Positions 1-8,151 are shown, counted from the stretch's first letter. The stretch: DNA of 29,419 bases from an uncultured Collinsella sp. (GCA_900542635.1 UQOJ01000021.1:1-29419); one strand, 5' to 3'. Notes: generated from the letters alone by a model not told the origin. Program-made: numbers and translations.

Positions 1-26
1 ACCGAGCCGTACGCTTGAACTGAGAA

Positions 27-56
27 GGGGGAGGCCACGCGGCCTCCCCCTTTTTT
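27..56 (+). terminator. Rho-independent terminator of an upstream gene outside the window
   Basis: A perfect 10-bp GC-rich stem (27-36 with 41-50) has an ACGC loop and is followed directly by six T residues (51-56). It should end transcription of a + strand gene that lies left of the window. A shorter hairpin with a T-run (92-108) follows and may be a weak backup. Confidence 0.9.
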
Positions 57-120
57 GCGTTTACGGGGCGTAAATGACTCTATTACACCAGACGATCTTA
101 TCGTTTTTGGTATTGAGCCT

Positions 121-588
121 TTATTTAAAGAAGATAAATCGAATAACAAGGGCAACTGCTATGACCGCAATGATCAAAAGCAGGATTGTCAGTCGATGCT
201 GCTTGCGTCGTTTACTTGTCGAAACGAAGATTGATTTTCCCTGTTTTGGCGTTTCGAGATAGCGAGCCGAATGCGTCAAGGTTTGCTTTGGTCGAGGACC
301 TCTTTGTCGATGAGTGGCGGATGCTTTCATCGGCTCATCACTAGCTGCGCTGTTTTTAGATAATGGTGCGTCTTTCAGATATACAGGGTCTCCCGAGGCG
401 ACGCCCATATGTTTACGTCCCGTTTGGGCATCCTCGAGCGTTTGATATCGATTTCTCGTCACATACTCGGGCTCCGGATCATTAATGGGCTCTTGCGAGA
501 TGTGGGGGCGATGGAACCGCGGCGGCTGCGTGGAAGTATCTTCCCCCTGCGTCGGCATAAACATTTTGTTCTGGTTTTGGTCGTCCAT
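121..588 (-). CDS. Small tail-anchored membrane protein of unknown function
   Basis: 155-aa protein that I do not recognise. Residues 1 to about 120 are polar, rich in Gln, Pro, Arg and Lys, and look disordered. A basic patch (SKRRKQHR) precedes a single hydrophobic segment (LTILLLIIAVIAVALVIRFI) that runs almost to the C-terminus. This suggests a tail-anchored protein with its N-terminal part in the cytoplasm. There is no signal peptide and no catalytic motif. The ATG at 588 has an AAAGGG ribosome site upstream, and a TACAAT box lies 39 nt before it. The gene is divergent from hsp20 across about 277 bp of AT-rich DNA. The long ORF and good start site support it being real; function unknown. 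Confidence 0.72.
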   Translation of the reverse strand: MDDQNQNKMFMPTQGEDTSTQPPRFHRPHISQEPINDPEPEYVTRNRYQTLEDAQTGRKHMGVASGDPVYLKDAPLSKNSAASDEPMKASATHRQRGPRPKQTLTHSARYLETPKQGKSIFVSTSKRRKQHRLTILLLIIAVIAVALVIRFIFFK

Positions 589-627
589 GATGCCCTTTAG
601 CTCGTTACCAACAACGTGTACGCGCTC

Positions 628-633
628 ATTGTA
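628..633 (-). promoter_or_regulatory. -10 box (TACAAT) for the tail-anchored protein gene
   Basis: On the minus strand TACAAT lies 39 nt upstream of the ATG at 588. No convincing -35 hexamer is seen at 16-18 nt. It belongs to a set of seven genes in this window with the same hexamer near the start. Confidence 0.4.
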
Positions 634-770
634 AGCCCCTTGCTATTTGTAGCTGTGAACATACTTGTTATTTAAGCTCTGGTTCAAAGAACCTTAACCT
701 TATTAAAACCTGAGTCAAACACACTTAGATATGCTTATAGTACTAGACTCAAAAAACTTTATAGTCGATG

Positions 771-799
771 TATATATGAGCACTGGGTGGGCATATATA
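771..799. promoter_or_regulatory. Operator-like inverted repeat upstream of hsp20
   Basis: Perfect 8-bp arms TATATATG (771-778) and CATATATA (792-799) are separated by 13 nt, ending 66 nt before the hsp20 ATG. The arms are one and a half to two helical turns apart, as expected for a dimeric repressor. A possible -10 (TATAGT, 736-741) lies upstream. The element matches neither CIRCE (TTAGCACTC-N9-GAGTGCTAA) nor HAIR (CTTGAGT-N7-ACTCAAG). Heat-shock or stress control is inferred from position only. Confidence 0.45.
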
Positions 800-865
800 A
801 GAGCGTCAAAAGAAGTCCCAGTCACCTAGAAGATGACTCGGCAGTCCTTAAAAGGAGTGGTAAAC

Positions 866-1297
866 ATGGCAAGCATGGTTCCTTATCGTTCGGTTTTTGG
901 CGTTCGTCCTTCTGCTAGCTCGCTGTTCGATCTGTTTGATGATATGACTGACCTTGCAAACAACTCGATTGCTTCCAAGGCGTTTCCCGTTGACGTTGAG
1001 GATAAGGGCGACGGCTATGAGGTCAAGGCTTATCTGACCGGCGTCGCCAAGGACGATATCGATGTCGAGCTTAACGAGGGTCGTCTGTCCATTAGCGTGA
1101 ATGTCGAGGAAGACGAGGAGAACGAGGGCAAGAACTTCCTGCAGAAGGAGTTCAGCTCGTACAGCGCGACGCGTGGCGTGTATCTAAAGGACGCTTCGAG
1201 CGAGGGCCTCTCGGCTAAGTACGCTGACGGCATCCTGACCGTTACGGTCCCCAAGATCGTCGAGAAGAAGAACGTTACGAAGATCTCCATCGACTAA
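866..1297 (+). CDS. Hsp20 family small heat shock protein
   Basis: ATP-independent holdase chaperone of the alpha-crystallin family, which binds unfolding proteins in the cytoplasm as large oligomers. The alpha-crystallin domain spans roughly residues 38-130 and contains the family signature YADGILTVTVPK. The C-terminus KISID carries the I-x-I motif that docks between subunits. The length of 143 aa is normal for the family. I chose the ATG at 866 because AAAGGAG (851-857) lies 8 nt upstream; an in-frame ATG at 833 lacks such a site. The gene is monocistronic: a palindromic operator candidate lies upstream and a bidirectional terminator follows. Stress induction is expected for the family but not shown by a known operator. 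Confidence 0.95.
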   Translation: MASMVPYRSVFGVRPSASSLFDLFDDMTDLANNSIASKAFPVDVEDKGDGYEVKAYLTGVAKDDIDVELNEGRLSISVNVEEDEENEGKNFLQKEFSSYSATRGVYLKDASSEGLSAKYADGILTVTVPKIVEKKNVTKISID

Positions 1298-1323
1298 CTT
1301 CGTTGGTGTTCTGCGCTATTAAA

Positions 1324-1371
1324 AGACAGCAAAAGGGGCTGGGAAGCGATTCTCGGCCCCTTTTGCTGTCT
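1324..1371. terminator. Bidirectional terminator between hsp20 and the metallo-hydrolase gene
   Basis: A perfect 16-bp stem (1324-1339 with 1356-1371) contains AAAA/TTTT tracts next to the GGGGC/GCCCC core. The symmetric A/T tracts let it serve both the + strand hsp20 gene and the - strand gene that ends at 1380. Confidence 0.85.
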
Positions 1372-1379
1372 AGGACAGT

Positions 1380-2189
1380 CTATTGAATGGTTACTGGCCG
1401 ATGCTGGCTTGCGGGGCGTATCGAGAGTTTTCGCGATCCTTGGAGAAGGGTTGCGGAGCTGCCGACCTCGTCATCCAGGGTTGCGGTCAGAGCTTTGGCA
1501 TAGCTTTTGACGGTAAGGCTCGGACGATTGTTATCTTGGCTGATATGCATGGCAATGAGCTGTTCGGTGCGTTCGGTAACAAGTTCGCGCGCGGCTTCGG
1601 CGGCTTGGCCATTGGAGAGGTGTCCCCTTGCAGACAGGATGCGCTCCTGAAGAAAGCGGGGATATTCTCCCTCGCGCAGCATGGTCACATCGTGGTTGCT
1701 TTCGAGTGCGAGGACTCGACAATCTTCGAGGGTGTTCATGGCTTGGCTCGATAGCTCTCCGGTGTCGGTGGCAAAACCGATGGAATCATCGAGGGTGTCG
1801 AATCGATAGCCGACTGGATTGATGACATCGTGTGACGTTGAGTAGGTTTGCACGTGGATGCCGGCAATGGATAGGGTGTCACCGGGATCGAATTCCTCGA
1901 CAGGCAGATGAGAAAGATTTTCTTTGTTCGAAAGAGTGCCCCTGCTGGCAAAGAGGGGGCCGTGCCAGTGCTTGCACCAGACATCGAGGCCCTTGATGTG
2001 ATCGCTATGCTCATGAGTAATGAGAAGAGCCGAGACGTTGTCTGTCGAGAGCCCCAGTTCTGCCATGCGCTTTAATGTCTCGCGGCGAGACAGTCCGTCA
2101 TCGACCATAATGAGCCCCTGCGGGCCCTCGATGAGTGCGCAGTTGCCTTTAGAGCCACTGCCGAGGATATGAAGGTGCAGGCAAGACAT
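1380..2189 (-). CDS. MBL-fold metallo-hydrolase, WalJ/YycJ-like
   Basis: 269-aa metallo-beta-lactamase-fold protein. The metal-binding signature THEHSDH is at residues 58-64. Further metal ligands typical of the fold are present (SHD in TSTSHDVINPVGY, ATDTGE, and a later ESNHD). The stretch LSARGHLSNGQAAEAA is characteristic of the YycJ/WalJ group of predicted single-domain nucleases, which in Firmicutes sits beside the WalRK two-component genes and is linked to DNA repair and cell-wall phenotypes. No walRK genes are here, so that context is missing. The start at 2189 leaves 48 nt to the divergent tilS start. The enzymatic substrate is not established. Confidence 0.88.
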   Translation of the reverse strand: MSCLHLHILGSGSKGNCALIEGPQGLIMVDDGLSRRETLKRMAELGLSTDNVSALLITHEHSDHIKGLDVWCKHWHGPLFASRGTLSNKENLSHLPVEEFDPGDTLSIAGIHVQTYSTSHDVINPVGYRFDTLDDSIGFATDTGELSSQAMNTLEDCRVLALESNHDVTMLREGEYPRFLQERILSARGHLSNGQAAEAARELVTERTEQLIAMHISQDNNRPSLTVKSYAKALTATLDDEVGSSATLLQGSRKLSIRPASQHRPVTIQ

Positions 2190-2203
2190 AAGATTCCAAA
2201 GGA

Positions 2204-2209
2204 TACAAT
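2204..2209 (+). promoter_or_regulatory. -10 box (TACAAT) for tilS
   Basis: TACAAT sits 28 nt before the tilS ATG, within the 48-bp gap to the divergent metallo-hydrolase gene. No good -35 is visible; the upstream bases fall inside the neighbouring coding region. Confidence 0.45.
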
Positions 2210-2237
2210 GGGTGCGGACGAATAGAGGAGGAAGCGA

Positions 2238-3776
2238 ATGCCAACGGTATCACAGCATTACGGACACCATGCCGTGCCTGGGGCAGTCGATGAGACCCGG
2301 ACGAGGCAGCAGGCAGCTCCTGTCGTGCTCATGGTATCAGGCGGCGCGGACTCGACGGCACTGCTTCTTATGGCGTGCACATCAAAGCTGGATATCCAAG
2401 ACGGACGCGGTGTTGCCCCCATTGCTCGCGAGCGCCTGCATGTGCTGCATGTAAACCATCATCTGCGCGGCAAGGCGTCCGATGGCGACGAGGCCTTTGT
2501 GCGTGAGCTTTGCGCGAAATATGGTTTACCGCTGTGCGTGGAGCACGCTTATTTTGATGGGGAGTCGGGCAATATTGAGGCCGCGGCCCGCGAGGTGCGC
2601 TATGCCGCGGCGCGGAGGTATGTTCGCGAGCTCTGCGCCCAGACGGGGGCACCGCGAACGGCGGCTCGTATCTGCACCGCGCACACGTCTTCGGATCGCG
2701 CGGAAACGTTTTTGATGAACGCGATTAAGGGTTCGGGGCCCGCTGGCCTATCGAGCATTCCTCGCCGGAGGAATATCGTGGTGCGTCCCTTGCTCGACCT
2801 AACTCATGGCGAGCTCGTGGGCTATCTACAGGTACATGGTCAGCCGTGGCGTGAAGACGAGAGCAATGAGGATATCTCGTATCTGCGAAACTACGTGCGC
2901 CATCGAGTGATGCCGGTGGTGGCGCAGCGCAACGCGAGCGTCTGCAAGACGATTGGCGCCGCCTGCGAGATCTTAGGCGATGAGGACGCGTTTTTGTCTC
3001 AGCTTTCGGCACAGGCGTTTCGAAGCTGTCTGCGTAAGGAGGCGGCGGGCGCGCTGGTGCTCGATGCCAGGCGCCTTGCTGCGGCCGAGGTGGTAATCGC
3101 GCGGCGCATCGTGCGACTGGCGATTAAGCGCATCGATCCGGACGCTCGTCCAGAGATGCGACATGTGGAGCGAGTCCTTTCCTGCGTTGCCGAGGGCGCC
3201 GGCTCGGTCACGCTTCCGGCGGGGATTGACGCACGCATTGAGTTTGGCATGCTGGCGTTCAAGGCGCCGGCGGCTCGCGAGGGCCTGGTCGCGGACTGGG
3301 TTACCGTACCCGGTCGTTTGCCGTTGGGCGGGGGACGTATGCTGGTCACAGAACCGATGGCCGTTGAGCCGGGATGCGATATCGTGCGCCGCGCCCGTGA
3401 GCTTGCAGCTGCCGGGGAAGTGACAGCTTTGGTAGACGCGGCTGCCCTGGGTTTTGCCGACAGCGATAGTGAGCGGATCCTGGCGGGCTCGCGTGGCGAG
3501 ATCCCTGCCGAGGCGCGATTGGCGCGCCTGTGGGTGGACGGTCCCGCACCGGGAGACGTGATGTGCCCGTTAGGGATGAGTGGCCGAAGCAAGAAAGTAT
3601 CCGACTTGCTAGGTGAGGCTCGCATTCCCGTTTCCGAGCGCGCCGGCGTGCCCATGGTGAGGACGGCGCCGGGGGGTGCCGTGGTGTGGGTCGCCGGAGT
3701 TCGCGCGGACGAGCGTTTTAAGTGCACGGCCGCAACGCGCGTGGCATATCTGCTCCGCGTGGTCGATGCGGAATAG
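2238..3776 (+). CDS. tilS: tRNA(Ile)-lysidine synthetase
   Basis: Converts the wobble cytidine (C34) of tRNA-Ile(CAU) to lysidine using ATP and lysine, so that the tRNA is charged with Ile and reads AUA. The PP-loop ATP-binding motif SGGADS is at residues 34-39. HVNHHLRG and the TAHTSSDRAETFLMN stretch are typical of the N-terminal catalytic domain. The C-terminal part (GDVMCPLGMSGRSKKVSDLL, then a VRADERFK-type stretch) matches the TilS C-terminal substrate-binding domain. At 512 aa it is somewhat longer than E. coli TilS. AGAGGAGGA (2224-2232) decides the ATG at 2238. It is followed by hpt and ftsH, a cluster order known from many Gram-positive genomes. Confidence 0.95.
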   Translation: MPTVSQHYGHHAVPGAVDETRTRQQAAPVVLMVSGGADSTALLLMACTSKLDIQDGRGVAPIARERLHVLHVNHHLRGKASDGDEAFVRELCAKYGLPLCVEHAYFDGESGNIEAAAREVRYAAARRYVRELCAQTGAPRTAARICTAHTSSDRAETFLMNAIKGSGPAGLSSIPRRRNIVVRPLLDLTHGELVGYLQVHGQPWREDESNEDISYLRNYVRHRVMPVVAQRNASVCKTIGAACEILGDEDAFLSQLSAQAFRSCLRKEAAGALVLDARRLAAAEVVIARRIVRLAIKRIDPDARPEMRHVERVLSCVAEGAGSVTLPAGIDARIEFGMLAFKAPAAREGLVADWVTVPGRLPLGGGRMLVTEPMAVEPGCDIVRRARELAAAGEVTALVDAAALGFADSDSERILAGSRGEIPAEARLARLWVDGPAPGDVMCPLGMSGRSKKVSDLLGEARIPVSERAGVPMVRTAPGGAVVWVAGVRADERFKCTAATRVAYLLRVVDAE

Positions 3777-3827
3777 CGTCCCACGCCTGCTATTCTGTGC
3801 GACGTTGACGGTATTCCCGCGCTGATG

Positions 3828-3858
3828 GCGCACGGGCTGGTAAATTTACCCCGTGCGC
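3828..3858. promoter_or_regulatory. Hairpin enclosing a GGTAAATTTACC palindrome upstream of hpt
   Basis: Perfect 9-bp arms (3828-3836 and 3850-3858) enclose most of the 12-bp palindrome GGTAAATTTACC (3839-3850). It lies between tilS and hpt, about 66 nt before the hpt ATG, and has no T-run, so it is not an ordinary terminator. A -10-like TAGAAT (3862-3867) follows directly. Operator or mRNA processing site are both possible. Confidence 0.35.
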
Positions 3859-3923
3859 TGCTAGAATGTGAAGTTCGCGTCCATACGGCGGTGTGTGGGC
3901 GATAAGCACAAGAAAGGGTTGTC

Positions 3924-4472
3924 ATGGCTTCTCAACATCCGGATATCGAGAAGGTTCTGTTCACGCAGGAGGATATCGACGGTATCGTCTCGCGCCTAGG
4001 CGAGCAGATTACTCGCGACTACGCGGGTAAGGATCTGGTGCTGATTGCGGTCCTGCGCGGCGCCGTGGTCTTTATGGGCGACCTGATGCGTAAGATCGAG
4101 CTGCCGACCAACATCGATTTCATGGCTGTTTCGAGCTATGGCGACGGTGTGAAGTCCTCGGGTATCGTGCGTATCATTAAGGACCTGGATATCGACATCC
4201 GCGGTCGCGACGTGCTGATCGTCGAGGACATTCTGGACTCGGGCCTGACGCTCAAGTATCTGATGAAGAACCTCGAGAGCCGCAAGCCCGCTTCGCTGGA
4301 GGTCGCTGCCTTCCTGTGGAAGGACGTTGAGGACCGTACCTCGGCCATCACGCCCAAGTATGTTGGAACCCATTGCCCCGATGCCTTTGTGGTGGGCTAC
4401 GGCCTCGACTATGCCGAGCGCTATCGCAACCTTCCGTATCTGGGCATTTTGAAACCGGAGGTTTATTCGTAA
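3924..4472 (+). CDS. hpt: Hypoxanthine phosphoribosyltransferase
   Basis: Purine salvage enzyme that transfers the phosphoribosyl group of PRPP to hypoxanthine (and guanine), giving IMP or GMP in the cytoplasm. The PRPP-binding signature VLIVEDILDSGLTL is at about residues 97-110, with the acidic pair E101-D102 and the phosphate-binding loop DSGLT. Length 182 aa is typical for bacterial Hpt. The ATG at 3924 has AGAAAGGG (3911-3918) upstream. The stop codon is 1 nt from the ftsH ATG, so the two genes are almost certainly co-transcribed. The tilS-hpt-ftsH order is known in Bacillus and relatives and supports the identification. Confidence 0.96.
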   Translation: MASQHPDIEKVLFTQEDIDGIVSRLGEQITRDYAGKDLVLIAVLRGAVVFMGDLMRKIELPTNIDFMAVSSYGDGVKSSGIVRIIKDLDIDIRGRDVLIVEDILDSGLTLKYLMKNLESRKPASLEVAAFLWKDVEDRTSAITPKYVGTHCPDAFVVGYGLDYAERYRNLPYLGILKPEVYS

Positions 4473-4473
4473 G

Positions 4474-6612
4474 ATGCCCGACGACCGTAACGACAACAAT
4501 CCCCAGACTCCCCGGGACCCAAAGATTCCGGGGATGCCCGGAGGCAAGAAGCCCACGCGTACGGGCTGGCTGTATTTTCTTTTGGCTTGCGCGCTTCTGG
4601 GCTATGCCTTCTTTAATATGGGTTCCGGCTTTGCCAACTCCAGCAATACCGTTAAGCTCGCGACGAGCGAGATGGTCAGTGCCATTAAGCAGGATCGCGT
4701 CGAAGATTTGACCTATACGGTTCAAGACGGAAGCGTGGCGGGGCATTACTGGAAGACGAAAAAGGACAAGGGCGATACGAGCGAGCTCAAGAGCTTCTCC
4801 TCGACCTATGTCGGCTCCGATTCGCTTGCCGAGCTTATGGCGGAGCACCCCGATACCAAGTACATCGTCAACACCAACGACCCCGATTTTTGGGGCGACC
4901 TGGCGATGAGCGTGCTGCCGACGATCGCCCTGATCGCCATCATGTTCTACTTTATGCGCCAGATGATGGGCGCCAATAACAGGAACATGCAGTTTGGCAA
5001 GACCAATGCCAAGACCAACGAGGCTACGCGTCCCAAGGTCAAGTTCGAGGACGTGGCCGGCGTGGACGAGGCCGTCGAGGAGCTCGAGGAGATCCGCGAC
5101 TTCCTAAGCGATCCGGACCGCTATCGCAAACTGGGTGCCAAGATCCCGCGCGGCGTTTTGCTGGTGGGCCCTCCGGGTACCGGTAAGACGCTGCTGGCCA
5201 AGGCCGTTGCCGGCGAGGCGGGCGTGCCGTTCTTTAGCATCTCTGGTTCTGACTTTGTCGAGATGTTCGTGGGTGTCGGTGCCAGCCGCGTGCGCGACCT
5301 CTTTAAGGAGGCCAAGTCTCAGGCTCCGTCGATCATCTTTATTGACGAGATCGATGCCGTGGGACGTCAGCGCGGAGCCGGTCTGGGCGGCGGCCACGAC
5401 GAGCGCGAGCAGACGCTCAACCAGCTGCTGGTCGAGATGGATGGTTTTGAGGAAAGCGAGTCGGTCATCCTGATCGCAGCAACCAATCGTCCCGATATTC
5501 TGGACCCGGCATTGCTGCGCCCCGGTCGTTTTGACCGCCAGGTCACGGTCGACCGTCCGGACGTAAAGGGCCGCGAGCAGATCTTGCGCGTGCATGCCGA
5601 GAACAGGCCGATGGACGAGGACGTTAAGTTTGAGAAGCTCGCCCAGATGACCGTTGGCTTTACCGGTGCCGATTTGGCGAACCTGCTCAATGAGTCTGCG
5701 CTGCTGGCCGCTCGCCGTCATCGTTCCGTGATCTCGATGGACGAGGTCGAGGAGTCGATGGAGCGCGTGATTGCCGGACCGCAACGCAAGGGTCGCGTGA
5801 TGACCGAAGCCGAGCGCACCACGATTGCCTACCACGAGAGCGGTCACGCCCTGGTGGGTCACATCTTGGAGCACTCCGACCCGGTTCATAAGATTTCGAT
5901 TGTCAGCCGCGGCCAGGCTCTGGGCTACACGTTGCAGCTTCCACAGGAGGATCACTTCCTCAAGACCAAGAACGAGATGCTCGACGAGCTTGCCGTGTTC
6001 TTGGGCGGCCGCGTTGCCGAGGAGCTCATGTGCGATGACATCACGTCGGGCGCGAGCAACGACCTGGAGCGCGCGACCAAGATGGCGCGCGAGATGGTTA
6101 CGCGTCTGGGCATGAGCGAGGAGCTGGGCACGCAAGTGTTTGGTGAGGCGCAGCATCAGGTGTTCCTTGGTCGCGATTACGCCGATCACCAGGATTACTC
6201 CGAGGAGACGGCTCGCCGCATCGACATCGAGGTCCAGCGCATTATGCGTGAGGCCCATCGTCGCGCGGTCGAGATTCTGGATGCCCGCCGCGATCAGCTC
6301 GATCTGATGGCGAAGGTGCTGCTTGAGCGCGAGACCGTCGAAGGCGACGCCGTGAACGCCCTGCTCGACAACGAGTGGGATGCCTACCTTGAGCGCGAGG
6401 GCGATATCCTGGCGGCCAAGGAGGAACGCAATGCCAAGGCGGCCGGCATGCCGACCAAGAAGCGCGCGCCTCGCATGAGCGAGGAAGAGCTGGCGGCTGA
6501 TGCCGCGGCATTTGCGCAGGCGGCCATGCAGGAGGATGCCGAAGCCGCATCCGATGATGCCGGCGATGACTGTGCCGTCAATGCCGGTGCCGACACCGAC
6601 GCCGACAAATAG
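4474..6612 (+). CDS. ftsH: ATP-dependent zinc metalloprotease FtsH
   Basis: Membrane-anchored AAA+ protease that extracts and degrades misfolded membrane proteins and some cytosolic regulators. Two membrane segments (about residues 31-49 and 145-165) bracket an extracytoplasmic domain. Walker A GPPGTGK is at 232-238 and Walker B with IDEID at 290-294; the second region of homology includes ATNRPDILDPALLRPGRFDR. The zinc site is HESGH at 454-458 with a third ligand Asp at about 530. At 712 aa it is longer than E. coli FtsH (644) because of an acidic, Ala-rich tail after about residue 650. The ATG follows the hpt stop by 1 nt; its SD would lie inside hpt. A strong terminator follows. Confidence 0.97.
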   Translation: MPDDRNDNNPQTPRDPKIPGMPGGKKPTRTGWLYFLLACALLGYAFFNMGSGFANSSNTVKLATSEMVSAIKQDRVEDLTYTVQDGSVAGHYWKTKKDKGDTSELKSFSSTYVGSDSLAELMAEHPDTKYIVNTNDPDFWGDLAMSVLPTIALIAIMFYFMRQMMGANNRNMQFGKTNAKTNEATRPKVKFEDVAGVDEAVEELEEIRDFLSDPDRYRKLGAKIPRGVLLVGPPGTGKTLLAKAVAGEAGVPFFSISGSDFVEMFVGVGASRVRDLFKEAKSQAPSIIFIDEIDAVGRQRGAGLGGGHDEREQTLNQLLVEMDGFEESESVILIAATNRPDILDPALLRPGRFDRQVTVDRPDVKGREQILRVHAENRPMDEDVKFEKLAQMTVGFTGADLANLLNESALLAARRHRSVISMDEVEESMERVIAGPQRKGRVMTEAERTTIAYHESGHALVGHILEHSDPVHKISIVSRGQALGYTLQLPQEDHFLKTKNEMLDELAVFLGGRVAEELMCDDITSGASNDLERATKMAREMVTRLGMSEELGTQVFGEAQHQVFLGRDYADHQDYSEETARRIDIEVQRIMREAHRRAVEILDARRDQLDLMAKVLLERETVEGDAVNALLDNEWDAYLEREGDILAAKEERNAKAAGMPTKKRAPRMSEEELAADAAAFAQAAMQEDAEAASDDAGDDCAVNAGADTDADK

Positions 6613-6623
6613 TCTCTGTGGCA

Positions 6624-6658
6624 AAAGCCTCCGCGGGGAAACCTGCGGAGGCTTTTTC
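6624..6658 (+). terminator. Rho-independent terminator of hpt-ftsH
   Basis: A perfect 11-bp stem (6624-6634 with 6645-6655) has a 10-nt loop and ends in a T-rich tract (TTTTTCTTTT). It closes the transcription unit 11 nt after the ftsH stop. Confidence 0.92.
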
Positions 6659-6680
6659 TTTTGAGCGATATGGGGCCGTC

Positions 6681-6742
6681 TGTTGATTGGGGACAGACTT
6701 AAATGAGCGTTTTCACGCATTTAAGTCTGTCCCCAATCAACA
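6681..6742. repeat. Perfect 25-bp inverted repeat, REP-like, with GGGGACAGA/TCTGTCCCC core
   Basis: Arms 6681-6705 and 6718-6742 are perfectly complementary over 25 bp around a 12-nt loop whose ends can pair further with one bulged A. The arms carry GGGGACAGACTTAAATG and its complement, sharing the CTGTCCC signature with the other hairpin repeats in this window. It sits between the ftsH terminator and the aminotransferase promoter. It has no T-run, codes for nothing clear, and would form a very stable hairpin in RNA or a cruciform in DNA. Confidence 0.85.
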
Positions 6743-6771
6743 TTGCTGCGGCACTTTGCTCAACTAAAGCG

Positions 6772-6777
6772 TACAAT
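6772..6777 (+). promoter_or_regulatory. -10 box (TACAAT) for the aminotransferase gene
   Basis: GTACAAT ends 24 nt before the ATG at 6802 and lies just downstream of the 25-bp inverted repeat. No clear -35 hexamer is present at the usual distance, and part of that region is taken by the repeat. Confidence 0.45.
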
Positions 6778-6801
6778 AGCGCCTATGCGAAAGGGGAACA
6801 G

Positions 6802-7986
6802 ATGATCAACGAAACTATGTATGCTTGCGGTGCGGAAAGCTCCATCATCCGTGAGATTTTTAGCTATGGCCTTGAGCGCAAGGCACAGATCGGTGCGGAA
6901 AACGTATTCGATTTTTCGCTGGGCAATCCGAGCGTTCCGGCGCCCGCTGCTGTGGCTGAGTCGATTAAGAAGGCCCTGAAGCTGCCGAGTGACCAGTTGC
7001 ACGGCTACACCCCCGCTCCGGGCCTGCCGCAATGTCGAGCAGCCGTCGCCGAATCGCTCAACCGCCGCTTTGGAACGAACTATGAGGGCAAGGACGTCTT
7101 TATGACGGTGGGTGCCGCGGCTTCGCTCACCTGCACGCTCAACGCCGTTACGAACCCGGGCGACGAGGTTATTGTTATCGCCCCGTACTTTCCGGAGTAT
7201 CGCGTTTGGATTGAGAAGGCCGGCTGTACCTGTGTTGAGGCGCTCGCCGATGAAGATACGTTCCAGCTGAGCGTGGACAACGTACTCAAGGCGATTACCG
7301 ATAAGACGACTGCCGTCATCATCGACTCGCCCAACAATCCGACCGGTGCCGTATATACACGCGACACGCTGACGCGACTGGCCAATGTTCTGCGCGAGGC
7401 CAACGCTCAGCGCGATCCCGAGAATCCGATTATGCTCATCTCGGATGAGCCGTACCGCGAGATTGTGTACGGTGCCGAGGTGCCTTGGGTGCCCTCGATC
7501 TACGAGAACACTGTGGTGTGCTACTCGTATTCTAAGTCGCTTTCGCTGCCGGGCGAGCGCGTGGGATGGATCTTGGTTCCCAACACCAATCCGCAGGCTG
7601 CCCGTCTGATGCCGGCTGTTGCGGGTGCTGCCCGTACGCTGGGTTTTGTATGCGCACCGGCACTCTTCCAACGCGTGATCATCGATTGCATCGATGAGCC
7701 GAGTGATGTCGGGGCCTATGCTCGCAACCGCACGGCGCTCACCGACGCACTAGCGGAGTACGGCTACACCTATGTTGAGCCGGATGGCGCGTTCTACCTA
7801 TGGGTGAAAGCGTTGGAGCCCGATGCGAATGCGTTTTGCGAGCGCGCAAAGAAGTATGAGTTGCTTGCGGTTCCCTCGGACAGCTTTGGTATGCCGGGTT
7901 GGTTCCGCCTGGGCTATTGCGTGAGTTACGAAACGATTGTCAATTCGCTACCCGCTTGGAAACAGTTGGCGGACGAGTATCGTTAA
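6802..7986 (+). CDS. PLP-dependent class I/II aminotransferase
   Basis: Fold-type I aminotransferase using pyridoxal phosphate, probably moving an amino group between an amino acid and a 2-oxo acid. Visible motifs are SPNNPTG (residues 176-182, contacts PLP), SDEPY, and the Schiff-base lysine K245 in YSYSKSLSLPGERVGW, which matches the aspartate aminotransferase superfamily. The length of 394 aa is normal. I chose the ATG at 6802 because AAGGGGAA (6791-6798) precedes it; an in-frame upstream start at 6703 falls inside the inverted repeat and would be an artefact. Substrate cannot be told from sequence; neighbours give no pathway. It may be co-transcribed with the PHP gene, though that gene has its own -10-like box. 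Confidence 0.9.
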   Translation: MINETMYACGAESSIIREIFSYGLERKAQIGAENVFDFSLGNPSVPAPAAVAESIKKALKLPSDQLHGYTPAPGLPQCRAAVAESLNRRFGTNYEGKDVFMTVGAAASLTCTLNAVTNPGDEVIVIAPYFPEYRVWIEKAGCTCVEALADEDTFQLSVDNVLKAITDKTTAVIIDSPNNPTGAVYTRDTLTRLANVLREANAQRDPENPIMLISDEPYREIVYGAEVPWVPSIYENTVVCYSYSKSLSLPGERVGWILVPNTNPQAARLMPAVAGAARTLGFVCAPALFQRVIIDCIDEPSDVGAYARNRTALTDALAEYGYTYVEPDGAFYLWVKALEPDANAFCERAKKYELLAVPSDSFGMPGWFRLGYCVSYETIVNSLPAWKQLADEYR

Positions 7987-8020
7987 AAGTAAAGCGCTCT
8001 GCCTACAATGTTTTACGTGA

Positions 8021-8051
8021 AACGGGGTTTGGTGTTAAGCCGGACCCCGTT
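8021..8051. other. Hairpin between the aminotransferase and PHP genes
   Basis: AACGGGGT (8021-8028) pairs with ACCCCGTT (8044-8051) around a 15-nt loop. There is no T-run, so it is at best a weak terminator. It may instead stabilise the 3' end of the aminotransferase mRNA. Confidence 0.3.
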
Positions 8052-8085
8052 GTCATGGACGTTGTGTCGTTGGGATGGAGCGATT

Positions 8086-8114
8086 TTACGACCATCGAAT
8101 GCTATGCGTACAAT
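8086..8114 (+). promoter_or_regulatory. Promoter of the PHP-domain gene
   Basis: TACAAT (8109-8114) stands 17 nt after a weak -35 TTACGA (8086-8091). The start codon follows 37 nt downstream. The -10 context (GCGTACAAT) is the same as that of the preceding aminotransferase gene. Confidence 0.45.
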
Positions 8115-8151
8115 GAATATACGCGACGGCCGTGCCAGATAAGGAGACCTG

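Noticed and set aside
690..830. HAIR or CIRCE element upstream of hsp20
   Set aside because: TGAGTC and GACTCA occur (711-716 and 745-750) but at the wrong spacing, and no GCACTC-N9-GAGTGC repeat is present.
5104..6720. 538-codon minus-strand open frame over ftsH
   Set aside because: Shadow of the high-GC ftsH gene; composition (His/Leu/Arg-rich) and lack of a ribosome site show it is not coding.
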